Assembly: GCF_011065895.1 (NCBI RefSeq)
Contig: NZ_JAALCR010000003.1
Coordinates: forward strand, 186,001-250,000
Length of the DNA stretch: 64,000 bases
Reading direction: 5' to 3'
Source of the DNA: Paludisphaera rhizosphaerae
GTDB lineage: Bacteria > Planctomycetota > Planctomycetia > Isosphaerales > Isosphaeraceae
Within the stretch, counting starts at the first letter, position 1; the number at the start of each line of letters is the position of its first letter. A model generated the notes under the pieces. It ran no database searches, was not told where the DNA came from, and was given only the letters and a program-made list of their open reading frames with translations. A program made the position numbers and the translations under genes. This document shows, in pieces, positions 40,957 to 51,141 of the stretch.

Positions 40957-41463
40957 TCAAGCCGTGGAGTCCGGTGGGTTTCGCAGCCCCTTGAGAACGC
41001 GAAGGGAGTTCCGTAGGGTCTGGAAATACTCTCCCTCGCTGATCTCGTCGACTTCACGCTTGAGCCTCTGAGGGTCCAGTTCCAGCAGCGAGGAGGTCTC
41101 ACGCCCAGGGCAAGCCGTGGTCTCGTCCTCGACGGGTTCGGAGAGCAGGTCGAAACGCAGGAACGGCCCCTTCAGCCCCAATCGAAAGACGAAACCCGCC
41201 TGAGCTTTGGGTTCGAGCCGCAGGTTGAAGACCTTCCTGGACCCGCAGTAGATCCCCTGCGTCGTGAGCACCGTGACGAGCCAGGCGTCTCCGTCCGGAG
41301 TCAGGTAGACGTGTTCGCGAGAGACGACCTGGTCGGCGATGACGACGTCGTTGTCCACCGACCGACCGATCTTGATGAGCCCTGTTCCATCGAAGAACCA
41401 GCGCTGAAGCGGCGTCCCAATTGGAGAGCTCAAGAGAACGAGGGCCACCCTGGGATTGATCAC
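40957..41463 (-). CDS. FHA domain protein
   Basis: 168 residues. The FHA phosphothreonine-binding core is at residues about 25-100: LIKIGRSVDNDVVIADQVVSREHVYLTPDG contains GRS, the ND pair and the SxxH. A C-terminal helical tail (PQRLKREVDEISEGEYFQTLRNSLRVLKGL) follows. Expected to bind phosphothreonine on a partner kinase substrate. It lies immediately upstream of the MinD-like ATPase and is probably co-transcribed. The recurrence of FHA with this type of ATPase suggests phospho-dependent control of the ATPase. Confidence 0.85.
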   Translation of the reverse strand: MINPRVALVLLSSPIGTPLQRWFFDGTGLIKIGRSVDNDVVIADQVVSREHVYLTPDGDAWLVTVLTTQGIYCGSRKVFNLRLEPKAQAGFVFRLGLKGPFLRFDLLSEPVEDETTACPGRETSSLLELDPQRLKREVDEISEGEYFQTLRNSLRVLKGLRNPPDSTA

Positions 41464-41885
41464 AGGCCAACCCTTCTCTGGAGACGCCTCGAAGCGAGCC
41501 GTCTTCGTCGGTGAGTCTAGTTGAACGCTTCCATCGGACGGCTTCCACGCTCATCCTCGAGCGCGGTTCGGGAACGCGACGAGCGGCGCTCGGCGACAGC
41601 TCCCCAGCAAGCAGCAATCCGTCCTGAAATCGTCGATTTCCAACGGCTCGAAGATACATTAAGGGAGAGGACTTCTCCGCTTCAAGCGAAAAGACAGCGT
41701 CGTCACGTGCGAATCGCGCGATTATTCAGCGTCAACGCTCCGCCGTTCCGGCAGTCCGCAAGGCCGGCCTACATCCCGACGCCCGGCCGGCGAACCCCGA
41801 GCGCCCAGGATTCGTCCATGATGAGAGTCGAGAACCTATAGAATTCCGAAAACGAGCAAGCGGTCTGAAGCCAAGAATCGGAACC
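41464..41885. other. 422-bp intergenic region between divergent genes
   Basis: It separates the FHA gene (minus) and the phosphoesterase (plus). Several short open frames have no signal peptide, ribosome-binding site or family resemblance. An AT-richer patch around 41640-41730 might carry promoters, but I see no clear -35/-10 pair. Confidence 0.4.
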
Positions 41886-42605
41886 ATGAACACTTATTAT
41901 TGCTCTGACCCTCACGCCTTCCATGGCAACATCATGAAGCACTGCCGTCGCCTGGCGCTCATGACCGAGGCGGACAGGACGGCATTCCTGGAGATCGAGG
42001 CCGCCGGCGGCGACTCCTCAACACTGCGTGTCAGCGACGAGTCCATCGACAACATGAACCGGACCCTCGCGGCGAACGTCAACGCCCGCGTCGGACCGAA
42101 CGACGTCCTCTGGTGCCTGGGCGATTGGGCCTTCGGGCGGGGGTCGGACTATCTCGCCAACGCGCGGTGGTTTCGCGATCAGATCCAGTGCCGGACGGTC
42201 CACCTGATGTGGGGGAACCACGACGAGCCGAAAATCCGGGACCTTTTCGCCTCAACCCACCATCAGACGGAGATCCGCGACCGGGGCGTCAAATTGACCC
42301 TCAACCACTATCCGATGGTCACCTGGAACGGCCAGCACCACGGCTCGGTCGCCGAGCCCAACATCCACCTCTACGGCCACGTCCACGCACTCTACCAGCG
42401 TCGGCCTGAAGCCAACCCACTCAAGGACTTCGACGCCTGGCCGGCGCTCGACGTGGGCTTCGACGGCCACGACTATCAGGTTTGGTCTCTGGAGGAGATC
42501 CTCGAAGTCCTCCGCCCTCGCCTCGAAGCCTTCGAGACCCTGAAACGCAGTCGAGGCCAGTTCGATCCCTTCCGGGGCCGTGGACGATCGCCGGAGACCT
42601 CCTGA
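41886..42605 (+). CDS. calcineurin-like metallophosphoesterase
   Basis: 239 residues. The metal-binding set is complete: SDPHAFHGNI (DxH), CLGDWAFG (GD), MWGNHDEPK (GNHD), LNHYPMVTWN (His) and LYGHVHALY (GHxH). It resembles the phage- or plasmid-type 'YfcE/phosphoesterase' branch often acting on phosphodiesters of nucleotides or RNA ends; the true substrate is open. It is convergent with the macro-domain gene; the two stops are only 13 bases apart. No ribosome site is obvious, but ATG follows an A/G-rich stretch. Confidence 0.85.
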   Translation: MNTYYCSDPHAFHGNIMKHCRRLALMTEADRTAFLEIEAAGGDSSTLRVSDESIDNMNRTLAANVNARVGPNDVLWCLGDWAFGRGSDYLANARWFRDQIQCRTVHLMWGNHDEPKIRDLFASTHHQTEIRDRGVKLTLNHYPMVTWNGQHHGSVAEPNIHLYGHVHALYQRRPEANPLKDFDAWPALDVGFDGHDYQVWSLEEILEVLRPRLEAFETLKRSRGQFDPFRGRGRSPETS

Positions 42606-42618
42606 GGGTCGGCCGTTT

Positions 42619-43092
42619 TCACGCCCCCGGTCGACGGTATCTCACCACAATCACCTCGATCGGTGCGTCAATCGCCTTGAGGGTCTCGCACAAGATCCTC
42701 TCGGCCTTCTCGGGATTGAACCCGCCCGAGCCGGAGCCGATCAGCGGAAACGCCAGCGACCGCAGCCCAAGACTCCCAGCCAACTCCACGGCGTTCCGGG
42801 CCGAATCGCGGATCGAGGTTTCCGATGCCCGCCAGATCAGGTTGATCCCAGCGACATGGATGATCGCCCGGAAGGGAAGCCGGCCGGCCGTCGTCGCCAC
42901 GGCCCGGCCCAGCGGGATCGGCCCCTGCCGTCCTACCTCGCGGAATGGGCCCAGCCCCGCCCGCCGCTTGATCGCGCCGGAGACTCCCTGAGGCAACAAC
43001 AGCCACCAGGGGATCACGTTCCGATTCCACGGGTTGACGATCGCCTCGACCGGCTGGTCCAGAAGGTCCCCCTCGACGACGCGAACGTTCAA
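42619..43092 (-). CDS. macro domain (ADP-ribose-binding) protein
   Basis: 157 residues from TTG 43092, with GGGAGG 8 bases before it. No ATG fits the family start MNVRVVEGDLLDQPVEAIVNPWNRN. The ADP-ribose pocket is formed by VEAIVNPWN, LLLPQGVSGAIKRRAG, GRLPFRAIIHVAGINL and LAFPLIGSGSGGFNP. Macro domains bind or hydrolyse ADP-ribose and its derivatives. It starts one base after the methyltransferase stop and is clearly co-transcribed with it. Confidence 0.82.
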   Translation of the reverse strand: MNVRVVEGDLLDQPVEAIVNPWNRNVIPWWLLLPQGVSGAIKRRAGLGPFREVGRQGPIPLGRAVATTAGRLPFRAIIHVAGINLIWRASETSIRDSARNAVELAGSLGLRSLAFPLIGSGSGGFNPEKAERILCETLKAIDAPIEVIVVRYRRPGA

Positions 43093-43093
43093 G

Positions 43094-43837
43094 TCACACC
43101 CTCCCGACTCGCAGGTGAAGATCCCACACGATCTCGCGCGTCTCCCTCGGATCTCCCCACGCTTCGGCCAGTTCGCCCCGAACCTCGTCGACGGCCTTCC
43201 TCCCGGTCTCCTCGAAGTACTTCCTCGAAGCCGACCACGTTCCCATGAACTCGGCGAGCCGCGCCAGATTCCAACGCGCCCCAACGCAAAACGGCCGGTG
43301 CGGGATCTCCTCGAACGGGAAGGCCAGGGATTGATAGCCGGTTTCGACGTGTCGGATCTCGGGAGCCCAGTAGCCGCCGAGCACGTCGGAGTAAAGCCGT
43401 TGCACGACGGCGTCGACCTTGGCATCGACCCGTTGCAGGTGGTACGTCCAGCAGGCGAGCACGCCGCCGGGCTTCACGACTCGACGGACTTCCTCATAGA
43501 ACCTGTCCTGATCGAACCAGTGCAAGGCCAGCGCCACGGTCGTCAAGTCGATCGAGGCGTCGCGAAGCGGCGTCGCATCGGCGAGCGCAGCCACGTAGCC
43601 GACTTTCGGGTCGCGATGCGCGCGAGCCAGTTGACGAAGGCTGGCGTCGGTGGCCGCCACGAATCGGAGCCGCCGAGCCAGGCTCACGGCGGCCTGACCA
43701 TTGCCGGTGGCGCAGTCCCAGGCCGTTCCCGAACCGGGGACCAGCGAGGCTAGAAAGTCGTACAACTCTTCCGGGTAGCCTGGCCGGAACCGCGCGTACT
43801 CGTCGGCGTGGTTGGAGAAGTGGTCCTGAAACTCCAT
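43094..43837 (-). CDS. class I SAM-dependent methyltransferase, Methyltransf_11 type
   Basis: 247 residues from ATG 43837, the family start MEFQDHFSNHADEYARFRPGYP. The frame runs upstream into the divergent methyltransferase's start, and a perfect -10 TATAAT (43877-43882, minus) lies between. The SAM-binding motif is AWDCATGNGQAAVSLARR. The UbiE/COQ5-like region is DATPLRDASIDLTTVALALHWFDQDRF, and GGVLACWTYHLQ follows. The C-terminus is typical of small-molecule methyltransferases such as those acting on juglone, phenolic or quinone-like substrates. Substrate unknown. Confidence 0.85.
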   Translation of the reverse strand: MEFQDHFSNHADEYARFRPGYPEELYDFLASLVPGSGTAWDCATGNGQAAVSLARRLRFVAATDASLRQLARAHRDPKVGYVAALADATPLRDASIDLTTVALALHWFDQDRFYEEVRRVVKPGGVLACWTYHLQRVDAKVDAVVQRLYSDVLGGYWAPEIRHVETGYQSLAFPFEEIPHRPFCVGARWNLARLAEFMGTWSASRKYFEETGRKAVDEVRGELAEAWGDPRETREIVWDLHLRVGRV

Positions 43838-43922
43838 CAGCGTCTCCTGAGCCGCTCGTCGAGATCCCTTCACCCGATTATAGTCGGAGTTCATGGGAAC
43901 GGGTTCCTGGGGGCCTGGCCGA

Positions 43923-44594
43923 ATGATCCTGCTCAGCGACGGCGAACTGGAACGATCGGCGGTCGTCGCCAACTGCAGGATGAATCGAGAGCGCGAGTTG
44001 GACGGCTCGAACGGGTACGGCAAGGAAGTCGGCTTCGCCCCCATGGCCTTTCTTCAAGGGCGGGCGAATCCGACAAGACGGCCGAGGTGGCTCGACCTCT
44101 GCTGCGGCTCGGGGAGGGCGCTGATCCAGGCGGCGGACGCCGCTCGGCTTGCGGCATTCGACGTGGAAATCGTCGGGGTCGATCTCGTGGGATTCTTCCG
44201 CGAGCACGGTCACGACCCATCTCGCCTGCGGCTGATCGAATCCTCGTTGCGGACGTGGCAGCCGGAGGAGCCCTTCGATCTGATCACCTGCATCCACGGC
44301 CTCCACTACGTCGGCGACAAACTCGGTCTGATCGCCCGCGCCGTCTCCTGGCTCGTCCCAGACGGCCTCTTCGCGGCGAACCTCGACCTGCGAAACCTGA
44401 AACTCCGCAACGGACCTGGATCCGCCTCGTTGCTCCGCGGCGCAGGGTTGGAATTCAACGGTCGGCGACGGCTCGTCGTCTGTGAGGGACGACGGTCGAT
44501 CGAGTGGCCCCTGCGGTACCTCGGCGGCGACGTCGACGCCGGACCGAACTATACCGGCCAACCGGCAGTGGACTCCCACTATGAAAGTCCGTGA
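43923..44594 (+). CDS. class I SAM-dependent methyltransferase
   Basis: 223 residues from ATG 43923. The SAM motif is RWLDLCCGSGRALIQAA. The next strand carries VEIVGVDLVGFF, and the post-motif LRTWQPEEPFDLITCIHGLHYV identifies a methyltransferase rather than a dehydrogenase. It continues into SWLVPDGLFAANLDLRNLKLRN and ends with charged residues. The N-terminal MILLSDGELERSAVVANC is a conserved-looking lead that I cannot assign. It is divergent from the other methyltransferase, from which it differs in sequence. Substrate unknown. Confidence 0.8.
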   Translation: MILLSDGELERSAVVANCRMNRERELDGSNGYGKEVGFAPMAFLQGRANPTRRPRWLDLCCGSGRALIQAADAARLAAFDVEIVGVDLVGFFREHGHDPSRLRLIESSLRTWQPEEPFDLITCIHGLHYVGDKLGLIARAVSWLVPDGLFAANLDLRNLKLRNGPGSASLLRGAGLEFNGRRRLVVCEGRRSIEWPLRYLGGDVDAGPNYTGQPAVDSHYESP

Positions 44595-44695
44595 ATGTTC
44601 GACACCGAGGAACGGACGCCCTCGCGATGCGAGTCGGGTGGAGTTACGATCACACTGATGGATTCCGTGCATGAACCTTCGTCGGAGGTGGTTCG

Positions 44696-47600
44696 ATGCT
44701 CGCCGCGACCGCGTTGTGCCTGGCCGTGCTCGCTCAGCCGGCTCCCGGCCCCCCCGAGGCGCTTCTGGGCACGGTTGTTGAGAAGGCGACGGGCCGCCCC
44801 CTGGCCGGGGTCTCGATCCGCGGGGCCGACGATCCGAACGCCCAGACGGCGACAAGCGACGAACAGGGCCGGTTCGACCGAAACTCCATCATGCGGGGAA
44901 ACTGGGTCCCCGCCCGAGGCCAGGGTCCGACCTGCTGGGTCCGAGCCGAGGACGACCGAAGTCTGCCCTGGGAGTTCGTCGCCTCGGAAGGGCCTGGGGG
45001 GGCCGCAGGCGCGGACTTCCACCGTAGGCAGGCCGCACACGCGATCTATCAGCAATGCCAGAGCCGCTGGCAGGGAGGAACGCTCATCGTGGAGTGTCCT
45101 CCGATCAGCGAGATCGAGGCGATCCTCCGCGGCCCTGACGGCGTCCCTCTGAAGGACGCTCCGATCCTTCTCGTCCCGACCGCCGACGTCTCGTTCCCGG
45201 GCTCGGGGACGCTTCGATTGCCCCGCCGCACCGATCGGGACGGCGTGTTCCGCCTCAGAACCTTCGACGGAGTCCAACGTTTTTCCGTCCAGGTCCCAGG
45301 CGTCGGTTTCGGCTCGACCGGAGTCGTCCACATGACGGAGGGCCGGATCGCCCGCCCGCAAATCGCGCCGCTGGCGCGGTTCGCCCGCATCGAGGGTCGA
45401 GTCGACTCGAAACTACTCGCCCCCGGCGCCAAGGTCGCGCTCCTCTCCATGCCCTTCCAGACCTCGATCGGTCCGGCGTCCCCCTGCGACGACCAGGGTC
45501 GGTTCACTCTGGTCGACGTGGTTCCGGGAAACTACCGACTCACAGTCTTGAAGGGCGGACAGAGCACCACCACGGGCTATCGTGAGATCCAGGCCCAGCC
45601 GGGAGCGACGCTCCGAGACGTGGTCGTCGAACCTCCGCCGCCCCCCTCGGCCGATGCGCAACGCGTGAATCAGCAGCTCATCCGCCGCCTCAACGGCGAC
45701 CGGAACAAGACCGTCGCGTGGGTCGAGGGAACCATCCGCGACGAACAGGGCCGGCCGCTCCCCAAAGCCGTCGTTTACGTCCACGCCCAGTACGACGGCG
45801 GCATCCGGATGAACGAGGACGTCAAGAAGGCGACCACCGACGACCAGGGTCGATACAAGATCGAGGGCCCGTTGCAGCCCTCGATGGGTATCCTCGCCGT
45901 GATCGCGTCCGCGAAGGGACGGCCGCCGACCACCGCCTACGCAGTAGCACCCGATGCCGCGCTCGACGACGGCGATCGTAAGCCGGCGAGGCTGGACGTG
46001 TCCCTTCCCGCGGCGGGCGCGTCTGCAAGAATCACAATTCTTGAGGACGGTAAAAAGGTCCCCGGCGCGACTGTCCAACTGACCGTCACCGATGCGACCG
46101 CGGGCAGGAGGCGGATCTTCGGGCCCGGCGTCGTCCAGAGTCCGGATCGGATCGAGATGGAGGACCTCATCTCACGCACGATCAAGACCGGCCCCGACGG
46201 CGTCGCCCGGTTCGAGAACTTACCGCCAGGCCCGTTCGAGGTCGTCGCTCTTCCCAACGTCGAGCCGACCGACCCCTTCACGAAAGGTCGTCCGCCTACC
46301 CTGGGCGTCGCCCCAGGATTCACCCAGACCATCACCGTGCCGCCGAGCGGCGTCGTCGAGACGAGCATCAACGTCGGCCGCAAATTGAAGCCCGTCCGCT
46401 TCCAACTTCTCAAACCCGACGGCACTCCCGTCGCCGCTCGAACCATCTCGTTCAGCTTCGGTCAGGGGAACGTCGCGAGTTCGACGGCGATCCGGTGCGA
46501 CGATCGCGGCTTCGTCTCTTATCAGTTCCAAAGCCCCGGACTCTGGATGGTCGACGTCCGTTTTCGCGACGACGAAGTGCGACGGTTCCCGATTCAGGAG
46601 GAGCCGTACTACCAGGTCCAGACCCTGCTCCCAGTCTCTCGGGAGCTGGAACTCGAAGATCCGATCGTTCTCAAGGCGGAACGTCGCGAACCGGGCTCAA
46701 TCCGCGCACGGCTGCTCGACGCGGAAGGCAGGCCCGCCTCAGGAACGGTCCTGGTCCTGGGCAGCTTCCCTCAGCAGAACCAGCCGATTCAGGCCGGAAC
46801 CGTCGACGCCGAGGGATCGGTCTGCTTCCTCGACGTGCCCTCAGGCAAGTACCGGATTCAAGGTGTCGTCGACGGCCGACCGACTGCACCGAAACTGGTG
46901 CAAGGCGACCCCTTCCCGGACGACGCCGTGCTGCAAGGCGTTCAGACGGTCTTTGATCGCGAGTTGACCGTGACGGCCGGCGGCGCGGCGACGGTCGAGC
47001 TTCGCCTTCAGCCGGTGGGCTACGTCCGGGCGACTCTCAAGCCCCCTGCCGGCCGAACCGCCGCCGAGTATTACGCATTCGTCAACTCCAAGATTCCCGG
47101 CGATCTCACCGGAAGGACCCAGATCGATCCCGCGGCAGGCGCCTACCTCTTCGGCCCTCTCCCCGTTGGCCCCTTGACGATCGGACTCTTTGAGCGACTC
47201 ACCAACAGACCAGCCGACAAGCGTGGAGAGCGGGCCGTGGTCGTGGAACCAGACAAGCTCGTCCACGTCGACCTTGAGCCGGAGCCAAGCTCTCCGCAAC
47301 CAGCCGCTCCCATCCAGCCGCCTCGCGTCTACCCTGGCATCGGCGGGGCCCGAGAGATGGGCTCGGTTCTGGGGGGGCTCGAGGCGACAATTCTGATGCC
47401 CGACGGCACGACTCCCGCCTATGGCGCGCGGGCCGATTACTACCCGGCCGGCGGGCGTCAAGCTGTTGCGCAGGGAATTGCTGATGCTTCAGGCCGACTC
47501 ACCTGGACCGGCGCCTGGCGAACGCCCACGCCCATCTCCGAGAAAGCTCCTCCTCCGTTGAACGAGCCGACGATCGCGGCATGGCTTCCCGGCCTGTCGG

Positions 47601-48220
47601 GCCCAGTCGTCGGGACGTGCCAGTCCGGCAAGCCGCTTGTCCTGGTTCTCCCTTCGGCGTCGGGCGCATCTGGAATCGCGACGATCGGCGGAAGAGGAGT
47701 CGAGGGACGAGGCGGACGCATCCGCATCATCGCCGAAGCTCAGGATCGAGGGTCGCTCGCCGACGCCTTCAGCCGAGAGGTCGTCGCCGAGCCCGACGGC
47801 CGGTTTCGCTTACCCGAGTTGGGCCCTGGGAAATACCTCGTTCAGGCGGTCCGCGACGAGATCTGGTTGTCGAAGGCCATCCCTCTCGTGGTTGAGTCGG
47901 GGAAGGAAGCGGGCCCCGTCGAAGTCGATATCCCCGAACCAGGCGCGACGGTCGCCCTCGAAGTCGTCGACGGCCGCGACCATCCCGTCCCCGGCTTGTC
48001 TCTCTCAATCGTTCGTCCTGAAGGCCCTCTCGCCCCCTCGCTGCCGATCTCCTTCCGAGTCGACGAGCGCGGCACGGTGACGCTCCGAGGCCTGGAGACG
48101 GGCCGACAGACGTTGCTCATCGACGGCGGCCCGAAACCCAACGGCTTCATCGTCGACCCTGCCCGCCCTTCGGTCTCGCGGCAGCTCATCCGCTTGGAAG
48201 TCCCCCGCCCGGGACCGTGA
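44696..48220 (+). CDS. giant secreted protein of repeated carboxypeptidase-regulatory-like beta-sandwiches
   Basis: 1174 residues after a GGAGGT ribosome site. Signal peptide MLAATALCLAVLAQPAPG. At least eight tandem beta-sandwich modules resemble CarboxypepD_reg/Cna-B-like folds, each with a central 'D(E/D)QGRF' or 'DAEG' turn: TSDEQGRF (about residue 60), RDGVFRL, DDQGRFTLVDVVPGNYRL, TTDDQGRYKIEG, DGVARFENLPPGPFEVVAL, DAEGSVCFLDVPSGKYRI, and others to the C-terminus. There are few cysteines and no catalytic motif. Such proteins are surface or periplasmic binding and structural proteins. The adjacent genes give no functional clue. Confidence 0.85.
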   Translation: MLAATALCLAVLAQPAPGPPEALLGTVVEKATGRPLAGVSIRGADDPNAQTATSDEQGRFDRNSIMRGNWVPARGQGPTCWVRAEDDRSLPWEFVASEGPGGAAGADFHRRQAAHAIYQQCQSRWQGGTLIVECPPISEIEAILRGPDGVPLKDAPILLVPTADVSFPGSGTLRLPRRTDRDGVFRLRTFDGVQRFSVQVPGVGFGSTGVVHMTEGRIARPQIAPLARFARIEGRVDSKLLAPGAKVALLSMPFQTSIGPASPCDDQGRFTLVDVVPGNYRLTVLKGGQSTTTGYREIQAQPGATLRDVVVEPPPPPSADAQRVNQQLIRRLNGDRNKTVAWVEGTIRDEQGRPLPKAVVYVHAQYDGGIRMNEDVKKATTDDQGRYKIEGPLQPSMGILAVIASAKGRPPTTAYAVAPDAALDDGDRKPARLDVSLPAAGASARITILEDGKKVPGATVQLTVTDATAGRRRIFGPGVVQSPDRIEMEDLISRTIKTGPDGVARFENLPPGPFEVVALPNVEPTDPFTKGRPPTLGVAPGFTQTITVPPSGVVETSINVGRKLKPVRFQLLKPDGTPVAARTISFSFGQGNVASSTAIRCDDRGFVSYQFQSPGLWMVDVRFRDDEVRRFPIQEEPYYQVQTLLPVSRELELEDPIVLKAERREPGSIRARLLDAEGRPASGTVLVLGSFPQQNQPIQAGTVDAEGSVCFLDVPSGKYRIQGVVDGRPTAPKLVQGDPFPDDAVLQGVQTVFDRELTVTAGGAATVELRLQPVGYVRATLKPPAGRTAAEYYAFVNSKIPGDLTGRTQIDPAAGAYLFGPLPVGPLTIGLFERLTNRPADKRGERAVVVEPDKLVHVDLEPEPSSPQPAAPIQPPRVYPGIGGAREMGSVLGGLEATILMPDGTTPAYGARADYYPAGGRQAVAQGIADASGRLTWTGAWRTPTPISEKAPPPLNEPTIAAWLPGLSGPVVGTCQSGKPLVLVLPSASGASGIATIGGRGVEGRGGRIRIIAEAQDRGSLADAFSREVVAEPDGRFRLPELGPGKYLVQAVRDEIWLSKAIPLVVESGKEAGPVEVDIPEPGATVALEVVDGRDHPVPGLSLSIVRPEGPLAPSLPISFRVDERGTVTLRGLETGRQTLLIDGGPKPNGFIVDPARPSVSRQLIRLEVPRPGP

Positions 48221-48294
48221 GTCGCTCGCGAACGCCAAAATCCGAGGCCCATAAGCCGGGACGAGACGAACGCTCGCCCCAATGGGACCTCCTC

Positions 48295-48322
48295 TTGCTC
48301 TCTCGCAAAACACATGTATACT
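48295..48322 (+). promoter_or_regulatory. candidate promoter for the 94-residue protein
   Basis: -35 TTGCTC (48295-48300), 16-base spacer, -10 TATACT (48317-48322). The start site near 48329 is about 37 bases before ATG 48366. Confidence 0.42.
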
Positions 48323-48365
48323 GTGGCCAAACGATCACACTTCGCATTGGCGGGGAGATCTGGCC

Positions 48366-48650
48366 ATGCTGCTCTGGCGTCTCGAAATCGAAGGCCGGGG
48401 ATCTGTAATCGGCCCCCTGCCCTCGACCTACTACCTGGAGAACTGGGAAAACGTCACCCAGGCGGCGGGTCCTTATGCGGTTGTGCGGCTCGCGTCCGAC
48501 GGCGGACACGTCCTGACGCCGATCGCCGGGGATGACGTCGTCGCCTGGTGGCGAGTCGATCCTCAGGGCGTCGTGCGACCGAGTCTCCGGGCCGCATTCG
48601 CCCACGCCGAAGCCAAGGGCAACCCCTCGAAGGCCTCTCGGCTCAGTTGA
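48366..48650 (+). CDS. hypothetical 94-residue protein
   Basis: Starts MLLWRLEIEGRGSVIGPLPSTYYLENWENVTQA. A compact small protein, mostly beta strands with a helix near the end (SLRAAFAHAEAKG). I recognise no domain. It is preceded by a reasonable promoter 45 bases upstream and is followed by a weak GC hairpin at 48652-48682, so it is transcribed alone. Its start is chosen by promoter spacing; the frame extends 28 codons upstream. Confidence 0.6.
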   Translation: MLLWRLEIEGRGSVIGPLPSTYYLENWENVTQAAGPYAVVRLASDGGHVLTPIAGDDVVAWWRVDPQGVVRPSLRAAFAHAEAKGNPSKASRLS

Positions 48651-48911
48651 AAGGCGGGGAGAGCCTTGCCTCGTCTCCGCCTAGGACCGTCACGAGTCCA
48701 TTCTGTCGGCGTCGAGCAGGATTTCCCACATCGACCATGCCCCCAAGGCAGATCCCCTGGAATGCATGGCACCGCCAACGAAAAAGGCCGAACCCTTTCC
48801 AGGATCCAGCCCCCAGCCGACCGATCGTCGCCCAGGGAGTTACCCGCTGGGAGTCATCTCGACGCCACCCGAATGGCTCGACGCAAACTTCTGCCGTTTC
48901 TCGGGTTATTA

Positions 48912-48984
48912 TGGGCGGCACTGGATTCGAACCAGTGACTTCCACCGTGTGAGGATGGCACTCTAACCGCTGAGTTAGCCGCCC
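48912..48984 (-). tRNA. tRNA-Val (CAC)
   Basis: Minus strand, 73 nt with the discriminator A. Acceptor GGGCGGC/GCCGCCC, D-arm ACTC-GAGT, anticodon stem CCATC/GGTGG with loop CTCACAC (anticodon CAC, reads GUG), T-arm ACTGG-TTCGAAT-CCAGT. The arms all pair (one T-G wobble in the anticodon stem). No CCA is encoded, and no other tRNA lies nearby. Confidence 0.95.
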
Positions 48985-49109
48985 GAAAGCTCGCCGATGA
49001 TGGTGCGGCGACAGGATGATTTTAGCGGGAGCCGAGGGACGTCGCAAGCCGGCTGGGGGCGTTGGCGCGGGAATTCGCGAGGGTGCGTCGGCAGGCGTTG
49101 GGTAAGGGC

Positions 49110-49136
49110 TTGCCTAGGCCTCTGGGCGTTTATAGA
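49110..49136 (+). promoter_or_regulatory. candidate promoter for xylA
   Basis: -35 TTGCCT (49110-49115), 15-base spacer, -10 TATAGA (49131-49136), about 52 bases upstream of the xylA ATG. Moderate match. Confidence 0.3.
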
Positions 49137-49188
49137 GTGAGGGCTCACAGTCTGTTCAGATGTCCGTCCGAAGGATGGCGACCCTCCC

Positions 49189-50502
<1,314 letters not shown>

Positions 50503-50509
50503 GCCCGGT

Positions 50510-50557
50510 GCGAGGCGGGCGGGCTTGCGTGATCGAGCCCGCCCTGCCCTGCCTCGC
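50510..50557. terminator. bidirectional terminator between xylA and the PfpI-like gene
   Basis: Outer stem GCGAGGC/GCCTCGC (7 bp) and inner stem GGGCGGGCT/AGCCCGCCC (9 bp), with a 6-base bulge on one side, between the two convergent stops (50502 and 50566). Confidence 0.55.
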
Positions 50558-50565
50558 GGCTTGCC

Positions 50566-51096
50566 TCAGCCCTGCTCCGCCAGCGTGGCGAGGATCCCCT
50601 GCATGAAGGCGGGGAGGTCTTCGGGGGTGCGGCTGGTGACGAGGTTGCCGTCGCGGACGCAGGGGCCGTCCTGCCAGACGCCTCCGGCGTTCTCGACGTC
50701 GTCGCGGATGGCGAAGAACCCGGTGATGTTGCGTCCCTTGATGCAACGGGCCGAGCAGAGCATCCAGGGGCCGTGGCAGATCGCCGCGACGACCTTGCCA
50801 AGCTGGGCCGCGTCGGCGACCAGTTTGATCATCGCGGGCGTCCGCCTCATGTGGTCGGGCGAGTAGCCGCCGGGGATGATGACGGCGTCGAAGTCCTCGG
50901 CCTTCACGTCGGCCGCGGCGACGTCCGACTTCGCGGGGTAGCCGTGCTTCGAAGCGAACGTCTCGCCCGCCTTGGGGCCGACGATCTTGACGTCGCAGCC
51001 GGCCTCGCGAAGGCGGTAGACCGGATACCAGAGTTCCAGGTCCTCGTAGAACTTCTCGACCAGGACGGCCACGCGCTTGCCGGTGACGCCGCTCAT
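50566..51096 (-). CDS. DJ-1/PfpI family protein
   Basis: 176 residues. The PfpI/YhbO branch is shown by KRVAVLVEKFYEDLELWYPVYRLREAG (with the conserved Glu), the nucleophilic elbow VAAICHGPWMLCSA (reactive Cys, and His next to it), and AIIPGGYSPDHMRR. Members act as deglycases or proteases under stress and are cytoplasmic. The gene ends just after xylA and is divided from it by the terminator. A gap of 45 bases separates it from the upstream epimerase gene on the same strand. Confidence 0.9.
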   Translation of the reverse strand: MSGVTGKRVAVLVEKFYEDLELWYPVYRLREAGCDVKIVGPKAGETFASKHGYPAKSDVAAADVKAEDFDAVIIPGGYSPDHMRRTPAMIKLVADAAQLGKVVAAICHGPWMLCSARCIKGRNITGFFAIRDDVENAGGVWQDGPCVRDGNLVTSRTPEDLPAFMQGILATLAEQG

Positions 51097-51141
51097 GGGA
51101 TGCTCCTCGCTGGGGTTTCGTGGATCAGAGACGCGGTCGGG

